Positions 1 to 12,122 of a DNA stretch of 64,000 nt are shown here, in pieces. Within the stretch, counting starts at the first letter, position 1. Every line of letters begins with the position of its first letter. A program made the position numbers and the translations under genes. The stretch is taken from the NCBI GenBank assembly GCA_033439765.1, contig JAULSN010000004.1, positions 3,606,001-3,670,000 of the forward strand, in the 5' to 3' direction. The stretch comes from Lasiosphaeria ovina. Taxonomy: Eukaryota > Ascomycota > Sordariomycetes > Sordariales > Lasiosphaeriaceae. The notes under the pieces were generated by a model. That model was not told the DNA's origin. It ran no database searches and was given only the letters and a program-made list of their open reading frames with translations.

Positions 1-2758
1 GGGTAGCTCTCGCTGAGGACTTTCATCACTTCAGCGCCGTCCCTAAAGTTGTCTTTGGCGCGATGGACAACAGCGGGATCCTCATCCCGGATATAATAGA
101 GTTGAATGAGCAGGGCAGGCAAAAAGACAGTGACTCCAGTAGTTGGTATGTATCTATCCAAGCCGAGCCGATGTAGCTCTCTACCCAGTGTAATATTCTG
201 ATCTGCCGCGTGGTTTACTCGTTTTTTAGCCAGCTCTTGGACCTCGGCCGACCCGGGTGGAATTGGAAATTGGGGCGCTGGTAGGAACTGTGGCCGGTGC
301 AACGCCGAAAAGGTGGTGTGATAAATCATGTGGAGAAGGCTGCGATGAACCGCAACCGCCTTTTTGCCTTCCTCGATATCTGCTAGCGTCAGTGGCCGGC
401 GTACGCAGCAATCTGGGAGGTTATTGAGCCACCCTTCCAACTCGTCATGGACCTTCTCGACGACCATCCTGTTAGAGAGACTCTTTTTCGGATACAGCAG
501 CAAGCTGACATCGTTGTTTGGTTGCAAGATCTCGCTCGTGATTACCGTGTACTGCGCGTCTAGCATGTGACTAATACAGACGCACAGTTTTGCCTTCTCG
601 ATGCACATCATAGCCAACTGATGCTGCATGGTCGTGTCTCGGAGTAGCACGCACTGAGGCGCTATATCGACAGCGATAACCCGGATGTCGAAGTCGGACT
701 CTTGCAACATCGGTACGGAACAATCCTCCTCCTTGATCCGAGTGGGCCGCCGCATCCCGAGAGCCACGAGGCGGTCTCGCATGTACAAAGACCACCAAAT
801 CCGCTTCCTCAGACCGTAGTCTCTGGGGGGCACGGGGAGGGTTTTTGGATCGCGATGGAGACCAGACATTAACGCGAGTGAGACGGCAATGCCTAGCCAG
901 TGCCAAGTATCCTTTGACTCGTTTGGTGTCTCGTACCAATAAGTCATCATCAGCAAGGACTGCACTAGGACCATATTGTCCGTCTCGTAGTCCATGTCGT
1001 AGATAATCTAGATACTCCTGGTCAGCAACAGGGCAGGCGAGGGCAAAGATTAAAAGGGAGAGACTGCTGACTTTGACCCTGGAGAAGAAATATTTCCGGG
1101 CCTCTTTCCTGCTCGTGTAGCCGGATTCTCTGAGGATTCCAGCGTCTACAAAGGCGGCACCGGCGAACAATACAGCCTGGTAGAGAAGCAAGCTGACTTT
1201 GTCATTTTGGCCATCTCTCTGACTGACGACGCCGAGGAATTTGTCCAGGTCCAGAACGGGTATGTACGGATGCACAAACTCGACAAATGCGCTGATCAGC
1301 GCGCTTTCGAGTTTTGGGACCGGGAGTGCCAGAGCATCCTTGCGCCGCAGATATTGCAGGTCAGCCTCATCTATTTTGGCTGGGAATGGCTTCATGAACG
1401 GCAGCAGTTCGTTTCCAACATCCGGTAAATCTGGCAAATCCGGCATTGGACCGGCCCGAGGGCGAGGGTTCGAGTTGCCAAACGACGTCGATTGGTTAGG
1501 GGCCGGGTGGGAACACTGGTAATGTCCGTTGGGGCCGCTAAATTGGGGAGCGAGCACACCCGCCGGTGTTCTATAATTCCGAAAAGCTGCCGTTACGCCA
1601 AGTCAAGTCAGCAAAACAGGGATCCCCATCGCCATATCCTAAATCTACATTTTGGCATGTGATTTTGTTTTTGGTGGGCGCCTGCACGGCATCTATCTGT
1701 GCAGATGACTTGGGATGACTGCACTGGACAGGGGGGGTTGCTTGGCCGGCAAATGACGTGAACCGGCCTGGAGGGAATGCGAGAATGCGCCTTTTAACGA
1801 AAAAAGAAGAAATCAATGGGATGGGGCGAAGCTTACCGAGTATTTGAGAAGCTCGTTGGGCGTCTAGATGGGCGCCATATTGCATTCTGGCGCCGCCGGC
1901 GCCGCGTTGAGACAGAGCAGTCTGAGCCTCAAGCAGGTCAGCGGCAGCCATGGGTATCAGGCCGCCCGTCGGCTGCGATGCCTCGGCATTGTCGGTGCTC
2001 ATCATCCTCACCGCGTTCAACATATTGGCCTTTCTAAGCAAGGCACCCATATTAGTGTCTGAGAATCCGGGATTTGGGAGACGAGACACTCGAGGCGATT
2101 GGGCTGCGGGATTTGAGAGAGGAATCGGGCCAACTTCTTCCTTTTACCCCTTTTCCTCCTGAATGTGACGCGATTGTGCCGGGCACTTGTCAAATGCACA
2201 GCAGGGTCGAGGAATTCCCCAACTCCCCCTCCTCCCCCCAAGCAAAAAAATGAAAATGAAAATAAAAATAAAAAATGGAATGGCCAAATGGACAGAGTCG
2301 AGGGCTACAAAACAGAAGGGGACTCCCACAACAACATTAGGAAATCTGAAAACTTACTTTCTGCGGCGACTCTCCTGGACAATGCACTCAACACCGTCCC
2401 ACTTGCAATTGCCGCAAGGCCCAGGGGCGTGCTCGACAACGTCACACCTCACCTTCCGGGTCCTACAACTCGAGCAGGCCTTCGCTGCCCGGCGCTTGGT
2501 GACTTTGCCGCTGTTGGGCGCGGGCTTGGGTCGTTTGTCGTTGCCATTGACATTGCCATTGCCATTCTCCTTCTCGTCTCCCTTGAGGGAAGACGAGGAG
2601 CGCCTCTTGAGAGATAACTGGCAAGGCGAGACGGCCTCGATCTTGGGGCCGTCGGAGACATGGGAGAGATCCGAGAGCGTGGGCGAGCCTGGCGACTCGT
2701 CCGCAGACATTGGGATATTGACGCCTGGAGAAGATGCGGTACTGGCGTCGTCGGTCAT
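1..2758 (-). CDS. CTF1/FarA-type Zn(II)2Cys6 transcription factor (3' end outside window)
   Basis: Nuclear DNA-binding regulator. Exons read on the minus strand are 2758-2358, 2033-1837, 1586-1072 and 1007 to beyond base 1; the joins keep one frame. The start chosen is the MTDDAST methionine; an upstream in-frame Met also exists at 2800. The first exon carries a complete six-cysteine binuclear zinc cluster (CSSCRTRKVRCD, then C6-spaced CGNC and a final C) preceded by a basic KRRAAK stretch. Exon 3 has the middle-homology entry LPFMKPFPAKIDEADLQYL and VHPYIPVLDLDKF, which resemble cutinase transcription factor 1 and the FarA/FarB fatty-acid regulators. Exon 4 continues the fungal-specific TF domain (RKRIWWSLYMRDRLVALGMRRP). 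The first intron is long (324 bp, with an A-rich tract on the plus strand). Exon 4 is open to the window edge, so the C-terminal part is missing here. Control of cutinase or lipid-use genes is inferred from the family only. Confidence 0.85.
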
Positions 2759-3984
2759 CGACCTTGGTTGGCAAAGCGAAAGAGCGAGAAGTCTGTCCAC
2801 CAGTCTGCAACACGTGTCGATTAGATATTGGGCTTGGTGTGTGTTGCAGGTTGGTCAGGGCGACGGCGAGTCCGTGTGGTAAAAATGCGTGCTGGGGAGG
2901 GTTAGACCTCTGCCTGGAGCGTCGACTGGAAATCGATGCAGGATGTGGTGGTGTCGAGGCGAGGAAGTACCTACCTTGGCCTGGTATGCATTTATTGCAC
3001 AATACCTTGCCTTCACAGATTATGATTTTCTCAAGGCACGGACAGACAATTGGCTCAGGAGGGGAAGGCAAGGCTTTCTTGGTGGGTGTGGGTCGTGGTT
3101 ACCGCTTTCTGCGATAGATAGATGGACAGACAGATATCCCGAGCTTGAACGATGGAGAGATTATGGAGCACACGGGAAGTAAAGAGACAAGATATCCTAG
3201 CTCGATGGTGTCGGAACGGGAAGGGAAGGGAAGGGATGGGGGAGGGAGCGGCTGCCATTATTATATGCAGGGACGAGCCCATGGGCAAGAGCAATGGAAG
3301 ACCAAGAGCAAGAGGAGACCAAGACCAAGAGCATAGACCAATAGCATAGCATCCGCATCGATACCGCCTGGACCTTGTTACAGGAAACGATGGGTGGCGC
3401 GTCTGAAGTGAGTGTAGGCAACAGTGGCTTCCATATGGTTTGCACTAGTACTCGAAGACTAGACCCTCTAGCTTGGCTGGCCGGGCACCTATCTAGTGCT
3501 GCAAGTGCAAACCACCCTGATGGGTTCAGGGTACTAGGTACCTGTAGGCATCTTGAACTCCCGAGTTGAGCTAGGTACGAAGTACTTAGCTGGTAGTGAG
3601 GTAGTCTGGCTGCCAATGCTCTAGCAGAATCTTGCTAAGCTGCAAAGCGTTAGCTACCCATGTTAGCTTGAATCCATGGAAGCTTAAACTTTAGGAAGCA
3701 ATAGAAGTTGGCCATCGGCTGGTGCCTTTGTGCCTGACAAGAAAACGGCCGACCTTGCTTGCCGTTGTCCATTGGCCCGGGTTCACATGTCAATCGCAGT
3801 CGACCAGCAGTCGACCGCCAATCCTTGATTGGCGCGATGAACCCTGTGTTTTTCTCTCTCGCTCGCAGCGCGAGGTGAAGGGGCGAGGCGGGGAAGACCG
3901 GGGACTAGGATTGGAATTGGTCAAATCGAGCCCTTCACCCGACCCCGGCCTGGCGGGGTCCACGGTCCACCGCCTGTTGCGGTA

Positions 3985-4020
3985 TGGCGGATGGCGGATG
4001 GCGGATGGCGGATGACGGAT
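3985..4020. repeat. Tandem array of a 7-bp GGCGGAT unit
   Basis: About five head-to-tail copies of GGCGGAT, the last one with GAC in place of GGC. Simple intergenic satellite; no function apparent. Confidence 0.8.
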
Positions 4021-4531
4021 GGGGAATGGCGTTGGGAGGCTTCTGTCGACAGCTAAGTACCCGTACCCCGTACGAAGTACTCCGTACATTACTTTAGGTC
4101 GTCTTCGACTAGAAGCCTGTTGCTGACTTCAACTTTGGCTTTCGTCGCTGTCTGTTTCAAGGCCTGGATGCCTCCACGTAAGGTATGCAAAATCTTTAGA
4201 GGCAATGACAGAGTATACACTGTGTTCCACGGGTACATACATGTATTTCTGCACGTTGCTGTCACTCCACTGTTCTTCGAAGCTTCCTATTCCATCGCTG
4301 TGGTAGAACCCCATTTTGTAGGGTGGGCTTGGGCGGGGTTCTGCCACAAAGCCACCCCCAGACTCACGCCACAGCCGCGACCAGAATCGCCCACTTGAGG
4401 TGACGACTACCTAGTCCCTCATCCTTTTCTTGACAGGTTGCCATGCCACGGGAGACCATTCGACGGGGTATATGGCGACATGTATAACAATATGTTCGGA
4501 GCTCCTAATACCAGCTGTGAAATTCCGAACT

Positions 4532-4611
4532 ACACTAATGCTCGAGTGAATTTTGTTCGACGCCCCTGCCGAGGCAGGGGCGTCGAACAAAATTCACTCG
4601 AGCATTAGTGT
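4532..4611. repeat. 80-bp perfect palindrome (39-bp arms, 2-nt centre)
   Basis: Bases 4532-4570 are the exact reverse complement of 4573-4611, separated only by GA at 4571-4572. The arms begin ACACTAATGCTCGAG and end GACGCCCCTGCC at the centre. Homology stops abruptly on both sides (T at 4531, C at 4612), and no obvious target-site duplication flanks it. No ORF uses it. As RNA it would form a 39-bp hairpin with almost no loop. It could be a fold-back insertion, the core of a small inverted-repeat element, a small-RNA precursor, or a sequencing/assembly fold-back artefact. Confidence 0.97.
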
Positions 4612-7600
4612 CCTTGACTTACTCCACCACCGATCTGCTCTTTCGTTCCTGTCTTTCCTGGCGAGCGCGACCCGAATGCCAGCAGACCCATCCAAAAGGC
4701 CCTTCAAATTGAGTCTATGGTAGTCATCGATACCGCCATACCGCCCCTTAGTGCCTAGATCACCCTGGGTCCACACCGGAGGTGAGACACCTGGTAGGAG
4801 ACGCCTTCCCCAGCCAGAAGATTGCTATTGGGGGCTTGAGAGAGGGGGAAAAGCTGTTGGGAGCTGGGCTGACTTCCCATCGAATATCGTACTCGAGCTT
4901 TGATGAGAAGTTCCCGTCGCCCGTAGATTTTCCGAGCGAACAGCGAGGACCTCCGGGAGCAGCCGCGCTAAATGCCTGCCGTGTTGAGCCGGCGTTTCTT
5001 TGCAGACGCTGTCATTGGCGCGAGCGCCCCAGACGTTCCCGCTCCCTCTGGATGGGATTGGGATGGGAGTGGGACAGACCAGGCGGGACTACACCCCCAG
5101 GGTAAATAATGTCTGTGGGTCAGGGTCCTACTGTTAGAAGTTTCTACACTGTGTAGATACTCTGGCCAAGCCACAAACAGCAGACCCTTGACGCGCTAAC
5201 AATAATTACACCCGGTACAGGTGAGGCGAAATAAAGTTGGACGAAAATCGGTAGGTTGCGGGATTGCTCATTCAACAAGCACTCCGTTCCCAGAACTGTC
5301 GCATCGCGATCATTTTTTTAATACTTCACGTCGAAAGAGATGTGTCGGACTCGAGGGCCTTACCCTGCGTGACGTCTGCGTGCGAAGTCAAACTGCTGGC
5401 CGAAACTGGAAATATCCGTAGAGCTGTGGAAATTTTCTTGTCCAGGGCACGTGCATGGACCACGATTTGTTTTTTTCCACTTTAAGTCTACTGTACGGAT
5501 GCAAATACATAGTACTGTGGTCGAGATGCAGAAACCCACGAATCACCAGCTTCGGTATGCACCCGCTAACAAAACAAAACAGCATCCATCCATATTTGAA
5601 TCTGGGCACTCCTTTCGGTGTATGTCAGCAAAAGAAGGCCCTTTTGTTGCGCCCGTCTTGGATAAACGTCCTTTCTTGTCGAGTCAGGTAGGTCACGAGA
5701 GGACAGCTCAAGGAGGGGTGAGGCTCAATGTGGGGCAGCCGTCATTCAAACACGTACAATACGGCAAACCTCCACCACAATTCCATTCATATAGATGGGC
5801 TCGTGTATAATATAAGCATACCAAAAGCAAGAAGCTTGAACCCGACAAAGATTCTAATGAGGGGGGCTCCATAAACTGTAAACGGCGTACCTACGGGTGT
5901 GCTAGCGATACCCCATACGGCGGCCGTTCTACGGCTGTCTGATATTTGTGAGCTTTAGTTGCCAAGATTCATTCCCATGCGCGAAAGCTTGCTCGTACGG
6001 GAAAGCTCGCTCGCTTCAATGTTGTTCTCTGGTCGCTCTAATTAACTGTAACACATGTCAGGGAGCAGCACAGCGGTAATTGAGGGTGTTTCCGCGTAAA
6101 GGTTCATGTATTGCAAAGTTGAGAGAATATCTATTTTATCGTTTGCGATTGAAGATGTTCGCTTCTTTCCTTGCCACGTCCCTCCATTTTTCTGCTTTCT
6201 TGGGGAAATGACGACGTGGGTCATATCGGATTACCCCGCCTCCCCAATTTCTCCTCACCTTTCCCCCACTAGCTTCGTAAAGCCCAAAAAATAACCCGGT
6301 CTCTCCCGCCCCAGAGTCCAGACCCCAGAGCTCGGAAATAACGAGCCGGTCCGTGCGCAGCGGCTTCTCGCCCAAACGACAGGAGTCGGAGCGAGACATC
6401 CACCGTCTAGGTTGTTCATATCTTCGCGAACATGTCCACGGTCTATCTGCCCGCATTGATTGTTACTGGCCGGTCTGATCAACTGTGTGCATTACGTCAC
6501 CGTCTGGTAGTGGTTTTGAGAGGTGGCTGGGATGTTGATTGGGTTGAGACTGTATGTGAAATTCGAGGACCACAAGCTGGTTCCTAACAAGCCACCTTGG
6601 TACGTATTTCACCTCGTCTTCATACGCGACGACGCAGGCCCCGACATCCGGGTATAGGGTCCAGGTTCAATTGAGTTTATTAACCTTGAACTCGGCCATG
6701 ACTAGTAGAACTAGTGGCTCCCGCGAACCCTATTGCACACGTGGCTACAGGTGGACCTGTCCGTATGCCGAAATATTTGATCAGGCCGTTGGCATATTGG
6801 CTAAGTTTCATGTGTTTACTGTGTATAATGCCATTCTCTCTCTTTTATGGAGAGAATCCCATTGAAGGAGTGACGCATGTATGTCTGGATTGACACTATG
6901 TTAACGACTCCTTGACCACGTCGCCTTTTGTTTCTACGGGTCTACTGTCGAGTATGTATATACGTTACGGGCTAGAAAATTACAATAGACCATGAGGCAC
7001 TTTGTACCTGTATGGCGTAGATGTTTTGCTTATGGCGGTAGTAATTATAACCATAATGGAAACCCCCTTGAGTAAGGACACCAACTTGCCATAGCTTGAG
7101 CCTCGCCGCTCTCTCTGCACTCGACAAGCACGGGATATTGTCCCTATGATAGATTGATTATGGATACTCACCCTAGAAAGCGTATTTAGCGACCACGAGC
7201 AATGATTGGGCCAAGTAGAGGGCTCCGGAGCTTATACGGAGGCTCGGGCCAAAAAAAAGTGTCACCCTACCCAGTAGCCAGGATTCGGATTCATACGGTT
7301 CCAGCTCGTTTGCTAGGTGCCGTTCTTCACCAACAGATGCGTTCAAGCTTCGTTAAACCCCGGTGTAATAGCGCTGAAGATAGTTATCTTCTTGCACTGT
7401 GAAAGATTGGCTTGTTGACCAGGCAGCTAGCGAGTCCAATCTAACCCCTTTTAGGACGTGGCGTTCTGGTCCTTGCACTGGGGAGGATGACCCTTTTTTT
7501 GGCCCGGGCCTCCGTAGTCCATTTGACTTTCCACTTTCGAGACAGGTAAGCACTGGGGTGTGGTGCGCGACTGGGCGTCGCGAGTGGAAATCACAAGCTA

Positions 7601-7691
7601 ATTAATGATGGAAGGTGTAAACAAGAAAGGTCATGCACCCAATTTCCGATGGCTACCTTGCCTACAGGACTTAGTTATGGTATCCATATGT

Positions 7692-7810
7692 CTAGCGGCA
7701 GCGGCAAAGAGTTTGAATCCAGCACTAAGTACCATGTAAGCCGCTAGCCGTATGCGCGGTACAAAATTTGGATTTCAAACTTTTTGCCGCCCACTGTAGC
7801 GGCAGCGGAA
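7692..7810. repeat. Nested imperfect inverted repeat with flanking direct repeats
   Basis: GCGGCAAAGAGTTTGAATCC near 7701-7720 is nearly the reverse complement of the sequence at about 7770-7790 (one substitution and one extra base). CTAGCGGC at 7692-7699 is answered by GCCGCTAG near 7740. TAGCGGCAGCGG occurs at both ends in direct orientation. It may be a decayed small inverted-repeat element or a hairpin transcript. No coding potential is seen. Confidence 0.6.
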
Positions 7811-8476
7811 ACACCGAATTTGATGAATCCCACTCCTTTGGGTCGCCATCCACCTCAACCTAGGTTCCTAGATGGCGCGCTAAAGAAAGAACAGAATAAT
7901 CCCTAGTATCCAATGACATGCATTTAATCCACATCATCAAGTCCTAAGACCATCAAAGCAACCTAAAGACATCTGACGAGCGCTCAGCTCTAATCAGATC
8001 CAATTTTGCTGCCTCATGACAGGACGGAAGAGCTACTGGAGGAATGAAGCCGTCTCCACAAGCACATCGACGAGAGCACAGTTATGGGCATCACCCTTCC
8101 TCGACAAAACCCAGCATGGAGCATACGGGGGACCATGTCCGCATTGCTGTGGCCGAATCGAATTGGGGAACTTATTTTCTTGAAAAGAAGACCAAAAAAA
8201 AGACCAAAAAAAACACAAGAGGGTAAAAGTAGAAACAGGAATTGGGTCTGAAGCTTTCGTATATGATTATCCCGTCACCCTAAAGTGTCCATGTTCAGTG
8301 CGTACCTTTTTGACCCTGTTACTTCTCCATCTTTCCTCCCTTCACCTTCGGGCACCCCGAGAGGGATCGTGTCTCCATTAACCTTTTTGGCCTGTTCTCT
8401 CGCATTTTCTCTCCCGCCCCTTTCCCCTCTCCTCTCTTCTAGGGAAAGTATCACTCGGACCACCTAGCTGTCCAAC

Positions 8477-9135
8477 TCAAGCATGTGCTACGTAGACGCT
8501 CAACCTGCCCCCCCCGCCGCAGTACTCGGTGCCGTTCCCAGCACAGGTCATGGAGCAGTCGGCCAGGGACGTGTTGGTGGCGCCCGAAGCGAAGGCGTTC
8601 CCGCAGTAGCACTCGCGGGCGTACTCTGCGCCGAAGAAGGTGTAGCCGGCGCAGTAGACGCCACACGTCTCGAGGGTCATGGCGTCGTCGGCGTAGCTCT
8701 TGGCCGCGAGCGCGCGGCCTGCAGAGGCCTCGGTCACGCAGCTGTAGAAGCCCCAGTTCGGGGACACCGTGGCGGGCTGCGAGGGTCCCGTCGGCACGGT
8801 TACCGTATCGTCGCGGTACAGCTCGAGCCGGTTGCCCGCGCCGCAGTACTCGTACTGATTGCCCGTGCAGGCCATGGAGCAGTCTCCCAGCGACGCGTTG
8901 CTCGACGTCGGGTGCAGCGCGTTCCCGCAGAAGCACTGGCTTGCGTACTCGGCGCCAAAGTATCTGTAGCCCGCACAAAAGGCCGCGCAGCTCTCGAGCG
9001 TCATGGCTGCCGCCGACTCGTAGCTCTTGGCGCTGAGCGCCCGAGCCCCCGTGCCCTCGGTCCAGCACCCGACGAACGTGAACGGTGACACGGTCGGCTT
9101 TATGCCCAGGGTGCTGGACGTGGCAGAGCTGGACG

Positions 9136-9181
<46 letters not shown>

Positions 9182-10093
9182 AGTGGTGGTGGTGGTGGTG
9201 GTGGTGGTGCTGCTGCTGCTGCTAGTGGTGGTGCTACTGGTTGTCAGGGGCCCAGACGTGCTGGAAGTGCTACTGCTTGTACTGCTAGAACTGCTGGAAC
9301 TGCTGGACGACACTGCACTCGCAAGCTTGTACAGCTCCAGGCGGTTGCCAGCGCCACAGTACTCTAGCGGGTTGCCAGAACATGTCATGCTGCAGTCGCC
9401 CAAGATAGCTGGAACACTGCCTGCCGCGGGACTCATTCCGCAATAGCCTGTGAAATTTGGGTTGTCAGAAGATAGTTCAACACAGTTAGCGAGCACATAC
9501 ACCAACATCCATCCCACTTAATAAGGATACGAATACGGAATATACGAGAGGGGAAAACATACACTCTCGGCCATACTCTGTGCCAAAGTATGTGTAGCCC
9601 GTGCAAGAGGCCGCACATGCCTCGAGCGTCATGGCGTTGTCTGCGAACGACGGCCCCGTGAGCGCTCTGCCGCTCGTCGCTTCGGTCTGGCACCCGACGA
9701 AGACGTAGGCGCCGACGGTGGGCCTGACGGCGAGCGTAGCCGTCGGCGTCGAAGAGGTAGAAGCAGACCGCGTCGCCGTCGTCGAGTACAGCTCGAGCCG
9801 GTTGCCCGCGCCGCAGAACTCATACTGATTGCCCGCGCACACCATGTTGCAGTCCGTCGGCGGCGCCTGCACGCTGCCTGCTGAGAGTGCGCTGCCGCAG
9901 TAGCACTCGCGCCCGTACTCGGCCGCAAACAGGTCGAACCCCGTGCAGTTGCCCATGCATGACTCCAGCGTCATGCTGTCGTATGCGAACGAGGCCCCCG
10001 TCAGCGCCCGCCCGCCAGATCCCTCCGTCCAGCACCCTTTGAGTACGTAGCCGCCGAGGGCAGGCTTGTGCATGAGCGTCGGGGACGGCGACG

Positions 10094-10128
<35 letters not shown>

Positions 10129-12122
10129 GTTATTGACGACGACGCTGTCGAGACACTGCTGCCTGTTCCAGTCGAGCTGCTCGATGCTGATGACGGGGGT
10201 GCGGAGCTGCTGGCGCACGTACCGCCGGCGAAGGCGATGCACGATCCGGCCAGGTCGCTGGCGCGGTTGAAGTCGTCGGTGGCAGCCGTGCCGGCCGTCA
10301 CGCTGATGCGCGCGTTGAAGCTCTTGCCGCCGGCGATGCTGTAGCTCGCCGTGTAGAACGTGTACAACGGCCCGGCGCAGTCGCCCTTGGTCATGGCCAC
10401 GGTGGCCTTGTTCAGCGCCGGCACCGGGTTGCCGTTGCTCGTGCCGCGCGGCACGAGGAACTCGACGCCCAGGGTGACGGGTGTTGCTGTGACGTCGTTG
10501 CGGACCTGGGGGTGGGATCAGCGGTTAGGTTAAACTGGGTTGGGTTGAGTTGCTCGCTATGTGTGAAGAAACGGCTGGGCAGAGGATTCTCGGGTTTATT
10601 TTCGAGGTAGAATATTTAACTCACGAGCGCGGTGACGGTGAGAGCCCCTGAGCTCTGCAGCAGACAACTCTGCGGTTTCTGGAGGATCACGGCGTCCGAC
10701 AAGGGGTAGGAGTTCCCGTTGTTGTCAAAGAACTGGCTGGAGCCGTCGACGAGATTGACCTTGACGGTGAAGGAGGAAATGCCAGCAGAGGCGCTGATGG
10801 TGGTCGAGATGGGGAAGAACTGGGACCAGGTTAGCATCAGTCAGACGGCACGGCGTCGACCGCATGAATGAAGATATCCAACAACGTACGCCAAACGTGT
10901 CGTCCAGGCCACTGCCGACACCCTGCAGAGTCGTCGTCAGAGAGCAGCCGCTAGAGCCGCAGTTGCTGCCGCCGTTCCTGTCCTTCCAGGTGAAGGTCAC
11001 GTCGCGGATGTTTTCCTTGGGGAGGTTGGTGGTGCGCACCCGGATGTTCCCGGTTAGGAGCAAGGAGGCGGCGCCCTGGTTCAGGGTCAGCTGCATGTCG
11101 ACCGGCTTGACCATGTAGGGGGCGATGGGGTCGGTCAGGACGACGCCGGGCGGGACCGTGTCGATCATCTTCTGCAGCACGGTCTGGCAGACGCTAGCGA
11201 AGGCCGCCGGCGACGACATAGCGTTGAGCGTCGCGTTGCCGTCCGAGTTGAAGACCTTGAAGTCCGAGTTGCGGCCGACGGCGATAGCCGGCCCGCGGAC
11301 CAGCGGGTTCTGCGTCGTGCCGTCGACGAACTCGGTGACGACTTTGTTGTCGAAGCCAGCCGCGCTCGAGTCGAGGGGCACCTGGCCGTTGACGCCAGTG
11401 CCCGGCGGGACCAGGTCGGGAAACTCGGCGCTGTGCACCGAGCCGAGCGTGTGGCCGCAGGCCGTCACCTGGATCATCTCGGTCGGGGTGAAGCCCATGC
11501 GGTCGAACTGCTGGCGGAAGGTGACGACCGAGTTCTGCGGCTGCGGCACGCCGTTGCTCCCGGCAGCTGATGCATCGATGCGTCCCAACCTCAGAGGCAC
11601 CACGGGCCCGCCGCAGGACCGGACTGAGGCACACGTGCCGAGGGCAATCAGGTCGGACATGGTGGCCCGGCTGGAAAAAAAGTTGGAGTACCAGGTGAGC
11701 GCCGTTGTATGTCCGGGCCCCGTGTTCTCTCCGTTGTTCAGCTCGAACTGGATGGACGCGTCGAGGCCTCCTGTCCCGAAGTAGTGGTTTGCAGTCGACA
11801 TGTCGCTTTGACATGTGAGTTAGTACGTACGTGTTGCTCGAAAGTTGCTCGAGCTGCTCGGAAGTTGACTTTCTAGACCTAGGGGGAACATCACATACTG
11901 GAAGGCTACGCGAAGCCACTCACTCGCCGTGACTCTTCCTGGGCCCGACGCCTCATTGCTGCAGGGAGTGACTGCGTCGGCAAACAGCCTGGCTCTGAAG
12001 TCGTGCAGCTGGTAGATGATCTCCTCCATCTCGTCCGTGGCGGCTGGCCATGTCGGGTCTGCCCGGCCGGCTCTCGCAGCGAGCGACAGCAGGCCGGCGA
12101 AAAGGGTCGCGTGCGGCTTCAT
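8477..12122 (-). CDS. Secreted hybrid heme peroxidase with four WSC domains
   Basis: Exons on the minus strand are 12122-11899, 11805-10890, 10819-10625, 10505-9563 and 9447-8477, giving 3249 nt (1082 residues). Residues 1-21 form a signal peptide. The peroxidase domain follows: the distal motif RVAFHDM is created when intron 1 joins CCTTCCA to CGACATG, splitting the histidine codon. The proximal region is VTACGHTLGSVH. Next comes a beta-rich linker of about 250 residues. Then four WSC modules follow, each with the CWTEG/CVTEA-type opening, ECYCG and a final EYCGAGNRLELY-like ending; Ser/Thr-rich spacers separate the first three. No GPI signal or C-terminal membrane helix is visible, so the product is probably free or bound to wall glucan. 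The order matches the hybrid-type B peroxidases described in ascomycetes. The electron donor is unknown; oxidation of phenolics or wall-associated H2O2 removal is inference. Confidence 0.9.
9130..9240 (-). repeat. Trinucleotide repeats coding the Ser/Thr linker of the WSC-peroxidase
   Basis: Plus strand shows runs of CTG and GTG (minus CAG/CAC) that encode poly-Ser and poly-Thr between WSC modules 2 and 3. A shorter CTG run at about 10098-10125 encodes the Ser linker before WSC 1. These are likely length-variable O-glycosylated spacers. Confidence 0.85.

Larger units (their letters stand above)
2759..8476. other. Gene-free interval between Zn2Cys6 factor and WSC-peroxidase
   Basis: About 5.7 kb with no ORF that looks like a conserved protein on either strand. 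It must hold the promoter of the Zn2Cys6 factor (right of 2758) and the 3' end of the peroxidase transcript (left of 8477). It also contains a short tandem array (3985-4020), an 80-bp perfect palindrome (4532-4611) and a nested inverted repeat (7692-7810), listed separately. A 72-codon ORF at 4129-4347 (minus) has mixed composition but matches no family I recognise. Confidence 0.6.

Noticed and set aside
8483..9088. Plus-strand ORFs of 183-201 codons opposite the WSC modules
   Set aside because: Antisense shadows of the GC-rich coding strand; composition is Arg/Ala-biased with no motif.
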